Positions 35,279 through 47,352 of a DNA stretch of 64,000 bases are shown piece by piece. The notes beneath the pieces were generated by a model. The model saw only the letters and a program-made list of their open reading frames with translations, was not told where the DNA came from and did no database searches. The stretch comes from Cinnamomum chago. Taxonomy: Eukaryota; Streptophyta; Magnoliopsida; Laurales; Lauraceae. The number at the start of each line of letters is the position of its first letter. Position 1 is the stretch's first letter. The position numbers and the translations under genes are program-made. The stretch lies in assembly GCA_038049695.1 (NCBI GenBank), contig CP142456.1:72687922-72751921 (forward strand), given 5' to 3'.

Positions 35279-37378
35279 TCATTCAAAGAGTCTCTTCCAA
35301 CACTTATCAATGGCCATTTGTACCTTCTTACGCTTACAGAGGTCTTGAACAACCTTTTCCCAAGTTAAGGCCTTTGGAGGAAGAAACTTTTGCAGCATTA
35401 CTTCCAGAACAGTGGATGCACCCACAACCCTTCCTCGCCTACATAGCCGGACAACAAGTTCATCTAAGAACTCTCTTGCGGCTTCTGGTTTTGCATTCTC
35501 TCCCAAATTCTGCAAGAAAATGTTGCATGTAACTAAATCTGGATCACAGCCTTGATCCAACATGCTATTTAGGAGATCAATAGCACGGGGGAGGTTACCA
35601 TCCTTGCACAAACCATTGAGAAGTATGTTATAAGTAACAGTATCCGGTTTCACCTTCCCACAAAGCATGTTATTGAGTAGCCTCAGACCCTCGTCTACTC
35701 GGCCTGATTTGCAAAGGCCATTGATCATCGAACTATATGACACCACATCGGGCTCACACCCGCGACCCAACAAGTGTTTCCAAACCATCAATCCCTCCTT
35801 CAACCTTCCTTCCTCACAAAGGCCATGTATAAGTATACTATAACTAAACTCATTTGGAACACAACCTTTTTCCACCATCTCCTTCCACACAACAAGTGCT
35901 TCGCAACTGTTGCCTGCCTTGAAAAAACCCCTGATCAAGGAACAATAAGTTAATATGTTAGGTGAACAACCCTTCTCCATCATCTCCAAAAGAACCTTCT
36001 TGCCTTCTTCAGCATTCCCTTCTCTACATAAACCATCTATAAGGGCGCTATACACAACGATATTTGGTTTGCATCCCTTCTCTATCATATTATGCCATAG
36101 CTTCATGGCCTCTTCGGAATTGCCCTCTTTAAACAACCCACTAACAATCGATGAGTAAATGTACTCGTTCGGATAGCATCCTTGTTCCTCCATAAGAGCC
36201 AATACCCGCATTGCATCGGAGGTCTTCCCTTGCCTAACAAGTCCGTTGATTATTGTTCCATAAGTAACACCATTCGGTGTACATTTGTTCGATACCATCT
36301 TATTCAAAAGTAACACTGCTTTGTCCAACTTCCCATTCAAACACAACCCATGAATGAGGGTATTATAAGTCACTTCATTCGGAACACAACCTTTAAGCAG
36401 CATATTATCAACAAGCTTTGACGCACGATTCAAATCGCCCTTCCGGCATAGCCCATTGATCAAAACATTGAAAGTCACAGCATTTGGGAAGCACCCCTCA
36501 ACCTGCATCTCATCCAACAACGAAACAGCCTCATCGATCCGACTCTCCTTGCATAATCCATCCATCAAAGTGCTATAAGTGAACGCATCCGGGGCACAAT
36601 TTCTAAATGGCATTTCGCGGAAAAACTCAATTGCTCTATCAATCAACCTAAGTCTACACAATGCTTTGATTACTAAATTGAAAGTTAGCACATTCGGAGA
36701 AATGCCCATTGACTTAAGGCGCGAATGGAATTCCAATGCACACTTGAACATATGCAATTCTACAAGTACAGTGAGAACTGAATTAAAAGATCTAATGGTC
36801 TGCCTGCATTGAAACTCAATAGGCATTTTATCAAACACATTCAATGCATTATCAGGTTGCTTTGCCATACCATAAGCTTTTATCACCGAAATCAAAACCT
36901 TCTCTGTAAAAACTCTTCTTTCTTTCTTCATTCGATCAAGAACGGCTTCTAAAGACTTAAAGTCACCATTTTTAGCATAAGTCACAACTAGAGAATAAAG
37001 GGTCGGATCACCACGTTTGAAAGAACCCAATCGAGGGGCGGACCTAAAAATCTCATCTGCAATAGGGGGTTCGATGGTATCGTTGATGCATTCGGTTTTG
37101 GAGGCATTAGAAGAGATACTCAAAACTGAGAAAGAGAGAGGGAGAGAGGGAGAGAACTTACATGGGAATGAAGAAAGCTTCAACTTTTGAATGTTTGTGA
37201 TGAAAATCGAGTTGGGCATTGTAGATTGGGTAAGAAATTGAAGGAAAGTTGCTGTCCTTGGGTAGTTTTGTTGGGTTTTTGTAGTGGGATTGAAGGGTTT
37301 TGGAGGGGGATCGGAGGATAGGCAGGTCGAGATCGGGTTGACCTTGTTAGATGTTTGGGCTGGGTTTGGATTTAGCAT
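35279..37378 (-). CDS. EMB1025: P-class pentatricopeptide repeat protein, EMB1025-like
   Basis: Organellar RNA-binding protein of the P class. A single uninterrupted frame of 699 residues with no intron, as usual for PPR genes. An N-terminal region of ~120 residues rich in S/T/K/R and poor in acid fits a transit peptide. It is followed by about 15 PPR motifs of 35 residues: weak ones at 125-194, then regular motifs from 195, 230, 265 and so on to 580, and a partial one from 615. It ends [16 protein letters not shown] without E, DYW or SMR domains. Sequence and layout closely resemble Arabidopsis At4g20090 (EMB1025), needed for embryo development. A second ATG (codon 54, 37217-37219, [15 protein letters not shown]) starts a more typical transit peptide and may be the real start. 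Orthology is from memory of the family. Confidence 0.93.
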   Translation of the reverse strand: MLNPNPAQTSNKVNPISTCLSSDPPPKPFNPTTKTQQNYPRTATFLQFLTQSTMPNSIFITNIQKLKLSSFPCKFSPSLPLSFSVLSISSNASKTECINDTIEPPIADEIFRSAPRLGSFKRGDPTLYSLVVTYAKNGDFKSLEAVLDRMKKERRVFTEKVLISVIKAYGMAKQPDNALNVFDKMPIEFQCRQTIRSFNSVLTVLVELHMFKCALEFHSRLKSMGISPNVLTFNLVIKALCRLRLIDRAIEFFREMPFRNCAPDAFTYSTLMDGLCKESRIDEAVSLLDEMQVEGCFPNAVTFNVLINGLCRKGDLNRASKLVDNMLLKGCVPNEVTYNTLIHGLCLNGKLDKAVLLLNKMVSNKCTPNGVTYGTIINGLVRQGKTSDAMRVLALMEEQGCYPNEYIYSSIVSGLFKEGNSEEAMKLWHNMIEKGCKPNIVVYSALIDGLCREGNAEEGKKVLLEMMEKGCSPNILTYCSLIRGFFKAGNSCEALVVWKEMVEKGCVPNEFSYSILIHGLCEEGRLKEGLMVWKHLLGRGCEPDVVSYSSMINGLCKSGRVDEGLRLLNNMLCGKVKPDTVTYNILLNGLCKDGNLPRAIDLLNSMLDQGCDPDLVTCNIFLQNLGENAKPEAAREFLDELVVRLCRRGRVVGASTVLEVMLQKFLPPKALTWEKVVQDLCKRKKVQMAIDKCWKRLFE

Positions 37379-38699
37379 TTCAGACCCGATTAATGAAAGG
37401 GACTAATTGGGTTGAGACAGGTGAGTCAATTTTTTACTTTTGAGCTTCGACTCGCAAGCCTGAGCCCTACCCAAATGATAGCTTGTTATTCTACTATGAC
37501 TTGTAACCCAACCTGATATGTACGAGTCCGGATCTGGTCGGGGTTTATCCCACTATAATAATGAGTGGACCAACCATTACATAACCTTAGGACAATAGAG
37601 GATTCCGATTCGATATGTATCCACTTGGGAGTTGATGGAGTGGCATAAGGTTTGCTTTCCATTTCTTACATTGAAACTACCCAAGATTTGTTCGGTGTGC
37701 ATTTGTGTGGATTTAATGCACGTCAATATTAGAGATTAGTCTTGTCGAGTTAAAAATCTCAAGGATACTAATGTCATTAGAGGGAGGAAAAAAAAAAACC
37801 CATATGCAAGTTATGGCTGTGGATTGACTCTTTAGACAAAAAAAAAAAAAAAAAAGCCGATATGCTAATTAAGGGTTTGGGTTGACTTTTTTAACTTCTA
37901 AGGTGAATTATTATTTTAACTATATTAATGAATGAGTGGGTTTTGAATTGAGCATAGACATGTTGCCTGGGGAACTCAACCCGACCTTGACTCAACTCAA
38001 TTCTTTGTGCCCTATTTTGTGCATGAGGCTCCCAACCGGACCTAGACTATAATACCAATTTATACTCAGATAGCCAGAGGTAGGTTTGTTCATGGGCCGG
38101 GTTAGTAGGGCTAAGTCTTGTGCAAGGCAGAATTGTGTAGTTGATAGGCCTAATATTCAGGCTTGGATCCAACCCATAAGCACAAAGTTGGTCTCAAGTC
38201 AAATGTCATTTGTAATAACAAATGCATAGTCCTTTGGGATAAATGTGTCTGGTAGGTTGGGCCTTTAAGTATAGAAAGACCTAGGCCCTGCCTATTTAAC
38301 GCTTAGGCCGAGTAATTAGGCCCAAGTGAAGCCCACTAAAATATATATAACATAGGCCAAATCTAGCCCAATGTAGGTCAGGCTTGTGTTGGTGCAGCCT
38401 ATGGGTATCCCTAGTACCCTATCCAACAGCTTGGGCCTGACCATTGTCCCAAGTATCATTGTAGGAAAATTAATATCAGAAAATTTGTTGGGGTGTTTTC
38501 AAAATATGGGATATGTTGTGGGATATTATCAGGAAATGTAATGGAAAACATAATAAATTTTAAAGAACCAGGAATAATAATAAATAAATAAGAATAAATG
38601 CAGAATACTTTTGGAAAAAAACATTTGATAGAATTTTCCTCCTCCTGATCTCTTTTTCAGTCCAATTTTCTAGCAATTTTTTTGTGTTTTGACACCATT
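37379..38699. other. Intergenic, with hAT-like remnant
   Basis: No gene. About 38090-38415 is rich in ggcc/gggttag motifs and resembles degraded hAT sequence with starts like taggtttgttcatgggcc. Clear matching ends and an 8-bp duplication were not found. Confidence 0.4.
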
Positions 38700-38960
38700 T
38701 AAAAAACCACATTATTATATCGAGGAAAAAAAAAACATTAAAAAGGTCTAGTCACATAGCCCTCATTAACTTTTCTTGTAAAATTGGGCTATAGGATTTC
38801 AATATAGCCAATCGAAAGATCTTTTTTTTTCTTTTTAAATAACCTTGCTGTAGAAACTAGGAGTGTTCAAGACAAGCCAACATTACTCATGGTTGAGTGT
38901 TGATGGCACTTTAGTTTCACACAAATGCTCATGGATTGAACACAGGATCCTCAAGTTAAA
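38700..38960 (-). repeat. Inverted copy D of the 1.45-kb local repeat, left part
   Basis: Read on the minus strand this matches 50240-50440 and 51730-51900 (ttgggctattgg.., caatcatgagtaatgtt.., agatcttttgattg, tatattgaaatc). It is one half of a repeat copy that was split by the Mutator-like element at 38961-47343; the other half is 47353-47580. Confidence 0.8.
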
Positions 38961-40200
38961 CAAAAAGTCTATATGGACAAACTGTATGGACCGGATTTGG
39001 GCTGATCCGACGTGGTGATCCACGAGGCGCTGACGTGAGGTGAATAGTGCATTCAACTTTTGAGAGAGCGAGAGAAAGGAAAAGAAAAGGGGAAATCGTG
39101 GGAAAATGCCCAAATCGTCCGTGCTTCTTCTCCCTGTTCCAAGCGTTTCTCCACCGATAGTGGTCCTCATTGCCGGCGATCTGAATCTGCCCGTTCTGCT
39201 TCCACCGCAACCACTTCCCCCCTCACTACTCCTCCATCTCCGCCGACAACAATCAGATTGATCTCCGCCCCACTCCTCCTCCCTCCCAAACGGTCTCTGC
39301 TTCTTCTCCCTTTTCTCTCGCTCGAAGGCAAACACGCATCTCTCTCTCTCTCTCTCTCTCGATGACGGAAGAGGAGGAAGAGGAGCAGCGGGAGAGGAGG
39401 AAGACCAACAACTCGCTGGTCCTCTATCTTCTCACTCTGTCTCTTTCTTTTCTCTTTATTGTTGCGGTGGTGTGTTTTATATGAGGCTTTTGGTTTCGTT
39501 CATCTCAGCTGCTTTTAATGGTGTAAGGGAGAGAGAGGCAGCTCTTGGCTTTGGTGGTCTCGCATGCATAAGACAGTGCTAAAATTCGCCATGTGAGAGA
39601 TTTGATCCTGAGAAAAATCTAAATCTAATCGAATGCTGCATTTTGTTTGTTTCTGCACCTTTTTAGTGTTGTTTGCGATGGATATTTCTTTTTTCAGGTT
39701 TGGTTTCTGTTTGATGTTTGCTTGTTTGTGAGATTTGAGGGTTTTTGGCATTTGCAGGCAGTTCTTAAATGTGATTTGAGATGGTTTTTTTTTTTTTTTT
39801 TCTTTCGAGAGGTAGTATCCTTATGGATAGGGGATGGTGGTAATCTAATTTTCTTCTTCACTAGTTGCACTGTTGCAGTGTTCCCAAAACTATGATCTAA
39901 TTTGAGAGGAAAAATGGGGTGGAATTTAGGACATATTTGGTTCTTTACTGTTTTGGGAAGCTGAGAAAAGTCCTAGATTTTTTGGGGGGATGCCCAACTG
40001 ATTAGGAAATAAATTTTGGGATCTGAAATTGGTAATTTGTCAGCACTTAATTGAGCTCATGCCAAAATATGAACCATGTTTGTTGTTTCATTGTTGATGG
40101 GGGTGTCTGCTTTGGTAGATAAGTATGAAGTTACTTAGCCTATTAGTTGCTACATATCCCTTCTGTTTAATTAGTTTTGTGTGACATGTAATCAGCATTA
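38961..40200 (+). repeat. Left terminal inverted repeat of the Mutator-like element
   Basis: Matches the reverse complement of 46060-47343 over about 1.24 kb up to gtaatcagcatt. It contains a CT tract (39341-39360) and, directly after it, an ATG with a 40-codon frame (39362-39484: acidic start TEEEEEEQRERRK, then a hydrophobic stretch). Long TIRs in Mutator-like elements often carry promoter activity. Confidence 0.9.
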
Positions 40201-41286
40201 GATCATAGTTTTGTTATCTTTATGCTGGTAAAAGTGCCACATTGTTTCTTACAGAGGATGGCATTGAAGGTTACAAATTGGCTCTAGTAAAAAAAAATTT
40301 TCGTGGTTCACTTTTGTAATGTAATATCTTTTGCGGATTACTGCATAGCATATTTCTTTGCTGAAACCTTTTGGCTCCCGCATTTTAGTACTTTGTTAGA
40401 ATTCAGTTTCTTAAATGTGTGTAATGGCAATTAACTAAAGTTCATTAACAATCTTCTCATTTATGCTGTGGTCAACATCCCTGTTGTCTGTGGAATTGGG
40501 TGGTTCTAATGTTGTTGGCCTTGCAATCAATCTATTTTCTTGCTGACACTCTTTTCCCGACTTGAGGTGTAACATATGATCAGTGATATAGGTCAATAGA
40601 ATCCTTCAGCCCCCACCCCCAAGTTTGGTCTTGTTTAGAGAATTATGTGAACTATCTATTCTATTGTATAAGAAGCAGTAGGACAAACCCTATTGCCAGA
40701 TCAATTGATAACAAGTAGTATTAATTCTAAATCAATCATTTACATGACTACTCTATTTTAGATAGCCAGTATGTAATCTCTTTGGCCATCTTCATACAAC
40801 AAATAGTGGAAATTCTTTGCAACAAGAGGGCCACGCACAAGAGAACTAGAGCTCATTAGAAAAAATGGAACATATCTCAATAAAGAAAATATAAGAAACA
40901 TGAAATGGAAAGAGAAAGTATTGGCTGTGATATGAACATTCATGCCTTGAAGCTACCCAAGTTGTCTCAAGGCCAAGCTGACAGGGGAGCTACCATCTTT
41001 TCTTCTTTTCTGTTTTACCCATTTTCCCAAATTGAGAACCTCACAACCCACTATGATTTTTCAAAATAGATAGGATTAGCCCAAAAAAAAAAAAAGGATT
41101 ACCCAATGGAGTGAACAATCCAAAGGTAACATAAAATGGTGAGAGAGAGAATAGAGAGAGAGAGAGTAGGCTCAAGTTATGTTGCTAATGAAAAAGAATA
41201 AAAAGTGAATGCTTCATTTTTCTCAACACCATGCATTTCTTTTATCGAGTTATTCTAAACTACTGAATGCTTTATTTATTTTTTAG

Positions 41287-41843
41287 AAGCACGGAAGAAG
41301 ATGGATTATCATGTGAATTTGATGGAGACGACAATGAAATTGAAATGGGGACAGTTGGGCAGTAATTAAACAACGTTGAGATGGAGAAGCCCTTGGAGGA
41401 AGGCGAAAACTTAGAAGAGGAAGTAATGGAACCTCAGAGGGAATGATATTTGGTTCAATTGAAGAAGTACATGAATATTATGCAAGATATGCCAGGCGAA
41501 TTGGGTTTGTTGTCGCCCTAAGAACCTAAAAAAAAGGATCGGATGGAAAAAAGAGGTTTATTACAATTGCTTGCACAAGGGTAAAAAGCCAAACCCAAGT
41601 GCAAGCAATCCAGTTAAACCTCGTCCACAATCAAGAACAAATTGCAAAGTAACGTTGAATCTTTCTTTGCAATTCGACGGGAAGTGGCTTCTGAACTCAT
41701 TTGTGCTTGAGCATAACCATGATATGAGTCCGAACAAAGCTCGATATTATAAGAGTAATCGGAAAATCCCACCACATGTGAAGAGGCAGCTTGAGTTGAA
41801 TGACAAAGCGGGTATTATATTGAACAAGACTGTTAGCTTATGA
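41287..41843 (+). pseudogene. FAR1/MULE-type DNA-binding domain remnant
   Basis: Reads EDGLSCEFDGDDNEIEMG, then GMIFGSIEEVHEYYARYARR, IGFVVALRT and, after a frameshift near 41520-41570, HKGKKPNPSASNPVKPRPQS, TNCKVTLNLSLQFDGKWLLN, FVLEHNHDMSPNKARYY and NRKIPPHVKRQLELNDKAGI. This is the FAR1 domain (WRKY-GCM1-type zinc finger; C and the final HNH visible) found at the N-terminus of FHY3/FAR1 factors and of the Jittery-type Mutator transposases from which they derive. It stops at LNKTVSL; the MULE transposase core and SWIM finger are missing. Stops near 41367 and 41520 also break it. Most likely the element's own transposase remnant, otherwise a captured FRS gene piece. Confidence 0.8.
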
Positions 41844-42835
41844 ATCTGTTGGTAGTTCTGCGGGTTATTAGGTTTTTTTATCGATTCTAATTTGTTTGTT
41901 TATGTTAGTTTAGTTATCTTGTTGATGTTGGAGATTGGTTTTGGTTCAGTTTAATGAAATCTTTTTAAAAAGTGATGCTGCACTAGTTATGTTCTCTTTT
42001 TATGAGGATTACAGCCCAGATGAAGGACCAGTCCCCTAGGACCAGAGCCTCCATCCCTGTTGTTCAAGTACACTACACACACTTCTTTACCATCAGAAAA
42101 TGAATTGAAGGCACATACATTATACAAACTAAATCCTATTTCATAGATCCCATAATTAATTGGTTTGAATCACATCTTACCAATTGTCAAATGAATTGAA
42201 GGCAGATCCTATTCCTTTTCCCCTCTTTTTACTATGCTACTCAGTCATGCTGATTTCAGACGCTTTACCTCTTATTCAACTATAAATAAATTGAAAACCC
42301 CAAGTCCTACTCATTTTAATGAAATGCCCTTTTATTGTTTGACCCGGAAGTCATAGGTGAAACCCAATCATTAGTCTCTTGCACCATCATGGAGTGTATC
42401 ATGATTCTCTTCTCTACCAGATAACCCAAGATGTCCTATGAGAATAGATGAAAATACAATCATTAGTTAAAGTCAATGGGATTTCCAATTGGACAGTAAA
42501 GTTCATTTGATGGAAAGTTTTTGGCATACTAACCATCCATCATTTAGCCCACCACGAGTGTTTTTTTATCACCAAATGCTGATCAAATGATTGATTGAAT
42601 ATAAAATTAAATTCATTAATAATATCATATGCTCTTATTTGTTCTGTGGTAGAATTGATTTCATTCTCTTGCTTTGGCCTCTCTGTTTACTTAATCCCCT
42701 TTCCTTCTTAGTTCATACATGTGTCCATTTAACATGGCCATCCATACTTTCTTATCTTCTTTTGTTAAATTCGTAGGAAGCCTGGCCATCCATGTACCAA
42801 CTTACCATCTCTATTTTTTTCTCTCATTGTTACAG

Positions 42836-42938
42836 TTTCAACCAATTGGATCCACCAGAGTATCCTTCCAAAGAACAGCTGCAAGTTAGGTTGCTTTTGG
42901 CCATCCATGAGGCGAGTGAAGGGTTTGGTTTCGGCTGA
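42836..42938 (+). pseudogene. Captured last exon of a UPL1/UPL2-type HECT E3 ligase
   Basis: After a pyrimidine-rich stretch ending TTGTTACAG the frame reads FNQLDPPEYPSKEQLQVRLL, LAIHEASEGFGFG and TGA. This is the extreme C-terminus of the plant HECT ubiquitin ligases UPL1/UPL2 (family pattern TCFNQLDLPEY...EGFGFG at the very end). The junction falls inside the codon of the catalytic cysteine (TG|T), so only its last base is here and the piece cannot work. Two changes from the pattern (L to P, E to V) are visible but the frame is open. About 1 kb of preceding non-coding sequence may be the donor intron. No other UPL exon is present in the window. Confidence 0.88.
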
Positions 42939-43559
42939 GAATCACTGAGGTGCTAGAAGAGGCCATTTCAGTCTTAGTGTGTAGTGTATACCCTTATGTT
43001 AGATCAGGGCTACAGCTAGGTGTTTGTATGCATCTTGGCTAGCCATATGGAGTGGTTGTTTGAACTATGAATGGTTGCGATCTTGGATAAGACATTCAGT
43101 TGTATCTTTAACTATGACTGGTTGTTTCAAATTCATACATGTTATTATAGATTAGACAAGAGGTGTTTGGTAGACTTCTAATCTTGTTGTGTAAATGAAT
43201 GGATTTTTCTTCAATTGTGAATCTTGGATGCTGAGCGTTGTGTGGATTTTGGTTTCTTTGGTAATTCTGGGAAACATTGCAAAATAAGTTTATCTTGTAT
43301 CTGAACAGGGCTATGTTGTTGTGGTTTATTGGGGAAAATTTTAATCCTGAACAGGGCTATCTTGTATCTCAACAGGGCGCATGAGAACACTGCATGTGAT
43401 TAGTCTAGATGATGGCTTGTTGACCTTGCACTGTGAACTTTAAATGTTCCTTCAATTGGATATTTAAAAAACCTATCATCGTCTATCATTATCCGAATCA
43501 AATTAAAGCATTTTATATGAGGCTCAATGATTACTTAAAAACAGTTGCTGCAATGGAAG

Positions 43560-44491
43560 TGATTTTCCTAAGTTGCGTTGCAAAAGTGCGTCGTTTGAAA
43601 CGCAGGCAAACGTACTTCTAATTAAGCGAAAATTAGCAGATTTTAGGTTCATAATATGATCTTTGCAATCCAAAAATCTCAGTAAAAAAATCCCACGGGA
43701 AGTGGGCTAAAAGTGTGCCAAACAGGAGTACTCAACTTGGTTCATGCAGATTTTCTCAACCGAGTTGCAAAAGTACCCGGTTTGAAACGTAGGCAAACGT
43801 ACTTCTAACTAAGCGAAAATTAGCAGATTTTAGATTCATAGTATGGTCTTTGTAATCCAGAAATCTCATCAAAAAAATCCCTCAAGAAGTGGGCTAAAAA
43901 GTGTTCCAAACAGGGGTACTCAACTTGGTTCCTGCAGATTTTCTCAGCTGAGTTACAAAAGTTCGCAGTTTGAAATGCAAGCAAGCATGCTTCTAATTAA
44001 GTAAAAATTAGAAGATTTTAGGTTCATAGTATGGTCTTTGCAATCCCCAAATCTCAACAAAAAAATCCCTCGGAAGGCGGGCTAAAAAGTGTGCCAAACA
44101 GGGGTACTCAGTTTGGTTCATGCAGATTTTCTTAGCCGAGTTACAAAAGTGCGCGGTTTGAAATGCAAGCAAACGTGCTTCTAATTAAGCAAAAATCAGT
44201 AGATTTAGGTTCATAGTATGGTCTTTGCAATGCCAAAAGATCAGCAAAAATATCCATCGGGAAGTGGGCTAAAAAGTGTGTCAAACAGGGGTACTCAGCT
44301 TGGTTCATGTAGATTTTCTCAACCGAATTGCAAAAGTGCGCAGTTTGAAGCACAGGCAAACGTGCTTCTAATTAAGAGAAAATTAGCAGATTTTAGGTTC
44401 ATAGTATGGTCTTTGCAATCCTCAAATGTCAGCAAAAAATTCCCTCGGCAGGCGGGCTAAAAAGTGTACCAAACAGGGGTACCCAACTTGG
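43560..44491 (+). repeat. Tandem satellite, five units of ~187 bp
   Basis: Five head-to-tail units with starts (gattttct) near 43560, 43749, 43937, 44125 and 44312. Each has the order gttgcaaaagtgcg, gcaaacgt.cttctaatta, ttaggttcatagtatgg, tctttgcaatcc, aaatccc.cggga, gtgggctaaaaagtg, aacaggggtactcaacttgg. Units differ at perhaps one base in ten by eye. The array lies in the right half of the Mutator-like element. Confidence 0.92.
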
Positions 44492-46059
44492 AAATTCCAT
44501 TCACATTGTAGGATTTTTTCATATCTGCAAACATTCTAGATTTATCAATCACTTTCTAATAGTTCTATTTTTAACTTTCTCTTCAAATGGAATCGACGAG
44601 AATACTTGCCTCTTAGGCCTCTTTCGACAAAATCTCACAGGATTCAATATGCCAAATCAAACTCTATCAGGTGCTCAAAAGATGAGACGATAAAATGAGA
44701 ATATACAAATACAAAAATAAATTCTCCATTAATTCACCTCATATACAATTGGTTCATACAACAACAACTTCCATTAATCAAAGTTAAAAAAAAAAAAAAA
44801 AAAAAAACAAATTTGGAGTCTATCATTTCACCTATCAACCAACCCCTTATATAATAGTAGCTTCCAATCTGGAAGAGTAAAGCTTGGATGCTACATTTGA
44901 CAGAATAATATCACAAGAAGGACACCATAAACAATCATAACAACCGTGAAGACTCGACAAATTTGTTCAAACTTCTCCAATCTTGTAACAACATTTGCCG
45001 CACGGCTATCAGCTTCAGGGGGGGCATAGTGCATAGTGCGGAGTACTCTGGCAAGGGTATGGGTGATTGACCATCGATCTCATATATTCATCACACCAAC
45101 CAATGAAGTTGTTGCAAGCCTATTATTTCCTCTCGCAAATAATGACAAATATATGTCGTTAGTTGGTACATATTTGTCTTTATGCAAAAATAAATAAGAA
45201 TTGAGTGGAATGAGGGAATGGCCAAAGTTTATTGCATTCTTACCGATGGTCGTGGACATGAATAATATTGTCTACCATAATTATTTGATGATCACGAAAC
45301 CTTGACTACACAGTTGCCAACACCACATCGACATAAACGTTGAGGCCAATTCGAATTTCCAGAAGAGGCATACGAAGCCATTTACTTCAAGATCTTCACA
45401 AACAAAAGAAAGGATTGGTAGATGAAGACTTTAGAACACATATAATCAGAAATATATTGACTTAATAATCACAAGAATAACATTGTTCCATCCAATACAA
45501 AACCGTACACTTTGCATGTTACACTGCCTGGTCAAGGCTTTTTTTTTTTCTTCTTCTTGTTGAAAATGAGGTCAAGCCTCATATAATGCCTCTTACATAA
45601 AACAGATTATAGCCGGGCCAATAGCATGTTAGTAACCAATATCATGAGTGGAATTCCATCATCAGCCCTAGGAATAGAAGAGCAAGTAGTTTGGCCAATT
45701 CAGGCCAGAAATGACATATGACCACAAGGCTTTTGGCTGTTGAATAACAAAAGAAGCAAAATAGGTACTAGAAGACAGATGGATTAAGGTTATCATTCAT
45801 TTGTTCTTAAATCGTATGGAAAGATCAGAGCTTGGATGGCCAACAACATGACCTGGAGTAAAATATACAATCTGCCAAGAGATTGACAGAAAAACCTCAC
45901 TCAGACTCAAAATAAAATCACAATGGAGAATGACTAATTTAAAGTCTAGACAAATTAGTTCTCCCTTATTTTGTTCTAATAAATATTTTTTTTTATGATA
46001 GCCAGTGCAAATTTCTTTGTTTGCAATCGTACAAAGGGGGGCACATTTGCATGTCACTT
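44492..46059. other. Interior of the Mutator-like element without recognised gene
   Basis: AT-rich sequence between the satellite and the right TIR. It includes a poly-A run at 44787-44808. I see no coding homology on either strand. Confidence 0.5.
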
Positions 46060-46898
46060 GGAATGCTGATTACATGTCACACAAAACTAATTAAACAGAA
46101 GGGTTACATAGCAGCTAATAGGCTAAGTAACTCCATACTTATCTACCAAAGCAGACACCCCCATCAACAATGAAACAACAAACATGGTTCATATTTTGGC
46201 ATGAGCTCAGTTAAGTGCAGACAAATTACCAATTTCAGATCCCAAAATTTATTTCCTAATCAGTTGGGCATCCCCTAAAAAAATCTAGGACTTTTCTCAG
46301 CTTCCCAAAACAGTAAAGAACCAAATATGTCCCAAATTTCACCCCATTAATTTTTCCTCTCAAATTAGATCATAGTTTTGGGAACACTGCAATAGTGCAA
46401 CTAGTGAAGAAGAAAACTAGATTACCACCATCCCCTATCCATAAAGATACTACCTCTCTCGAGAAAAAAAAAACCATCTCAAATCGAATTTAGGAACTGC
46501 CTGCAAATGCCAAAAACCCCCAAATCTTTCAAACAAGCAAACCCCAAACAGAAACCAAACCTAAAAAAGGAAATATCCATCGCAAACAACACTAAAAAGG
46601 AGCACAAACAAACAAAATGCAGCATTCGATTAAATTTAGATTTTTCTAAGGATCAAATCTCTCGCATGGCGTATTTTAGCATTGTCTTATGCATGCAAGA
46701 CCACCAAAGTCGAGAGTTGCCTCTCTCTCCCTTACACCATTAAAAGCAGTTGAGATGAACAAAAACCAAAAGCCTTATATAAAACACAACACAACAACAA
46801 TTAATAAAGAGAAAATAAAGAGACAGAGTGAGAAGATAAAGGACCAGCGAGCTGTTGGTATTCTTCCTCTCCCGTTGCTCCTCTTCCTCCTCTTCCAT

Positions 46899-46949
<51 letters not shown>

Positions 46950-47343
46950 GTGTTTGCCTCCGAGCGAGAGAAGAGGGAAAGAAGCAAAGACCGTTTGGGA
47001 GGGAGGAGGAGTGGGGTGGAGATCGATCTGGTTGTTGTCGGCGGAGATGGAGGTTGTCGGCGGAGATGGAGGAGTAGTGAGGGGGGAAGTGGTTGTGGTG
47101 GAAGCAGAAGCGGTAGATCCAGATCGCCGACGACGAGGACCACTATTGGTGGAGAAACGCTTGAAACAGGGAGAAGAAGCGCTGACGATTTGGGCATTTT
47201 CCCACGATTTCCCATTTTCTTTTCCTTTCTCCCGCTCTCTCAAAAGTTGAATGCATTGTTCACCTCACGTCAGCGCCACGTGGATCACCACTTCGGGTCA
47301 GTCCCAAATTCGGTCCATACAGTTTGTCCATATAGACTTTTTG
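46060..47343 (-). repeat. Right terminal inverted repeat of the Mutator-like element
   Basis: Reverse complement of 38961-40200. It contains a (GA)n tract of about 44 bp (46903-46946), longer than in the left copy. The ATG-led frame of the left repeat is also here (minus strand), with the same acidic start and LVLYLLTLSL, but its end differs. Confidence 0.9.
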
Positions 47344-47352
47344 CAAGTTAAA

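Larger units (their letters stand above)
38961..47343 (+). mobile_element. Mutator-like element with 1.25-kb TIRs and captured genes
   Basis: An 8383-bp element flanked by a perfect 9-bp duplication CAAGTTAAA (38952-38960 and 47344-47352), the Mutator length. The terminal inverted repeats are long: 38961-40200 and 46060-47343, beginning CAAAAAGTCTATATGGACAA on both sides and differing mostly in the length of a GA tract. The interior holds a FAR1-type DNA-binding domain (41287-41843), the last exon of a UPL-type ubiquitin ligase (42836-42938) and a satellite array (43560-44491). The catalytic core of a MULE transposase is not seen, so the element is probably non-autonomous now. Confidence 0.92.

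Noticed and set aside
36579-36812. Plus-strand open frames within 35266-36812
   Set aside because: Shadows of the PPR gene on the opposite strand.
38090-38415. hAT-like element with taggtttgttcatgggcc start
   Set aside because: Ends do not match well and no target duplication was seen.
46689-47351. Long open frames on both strands around the GA tract
   Set aside because: Ser-Leu and Arg-Glu runs come from the microsatellite; the region is the TIR of the Mutator-like element.
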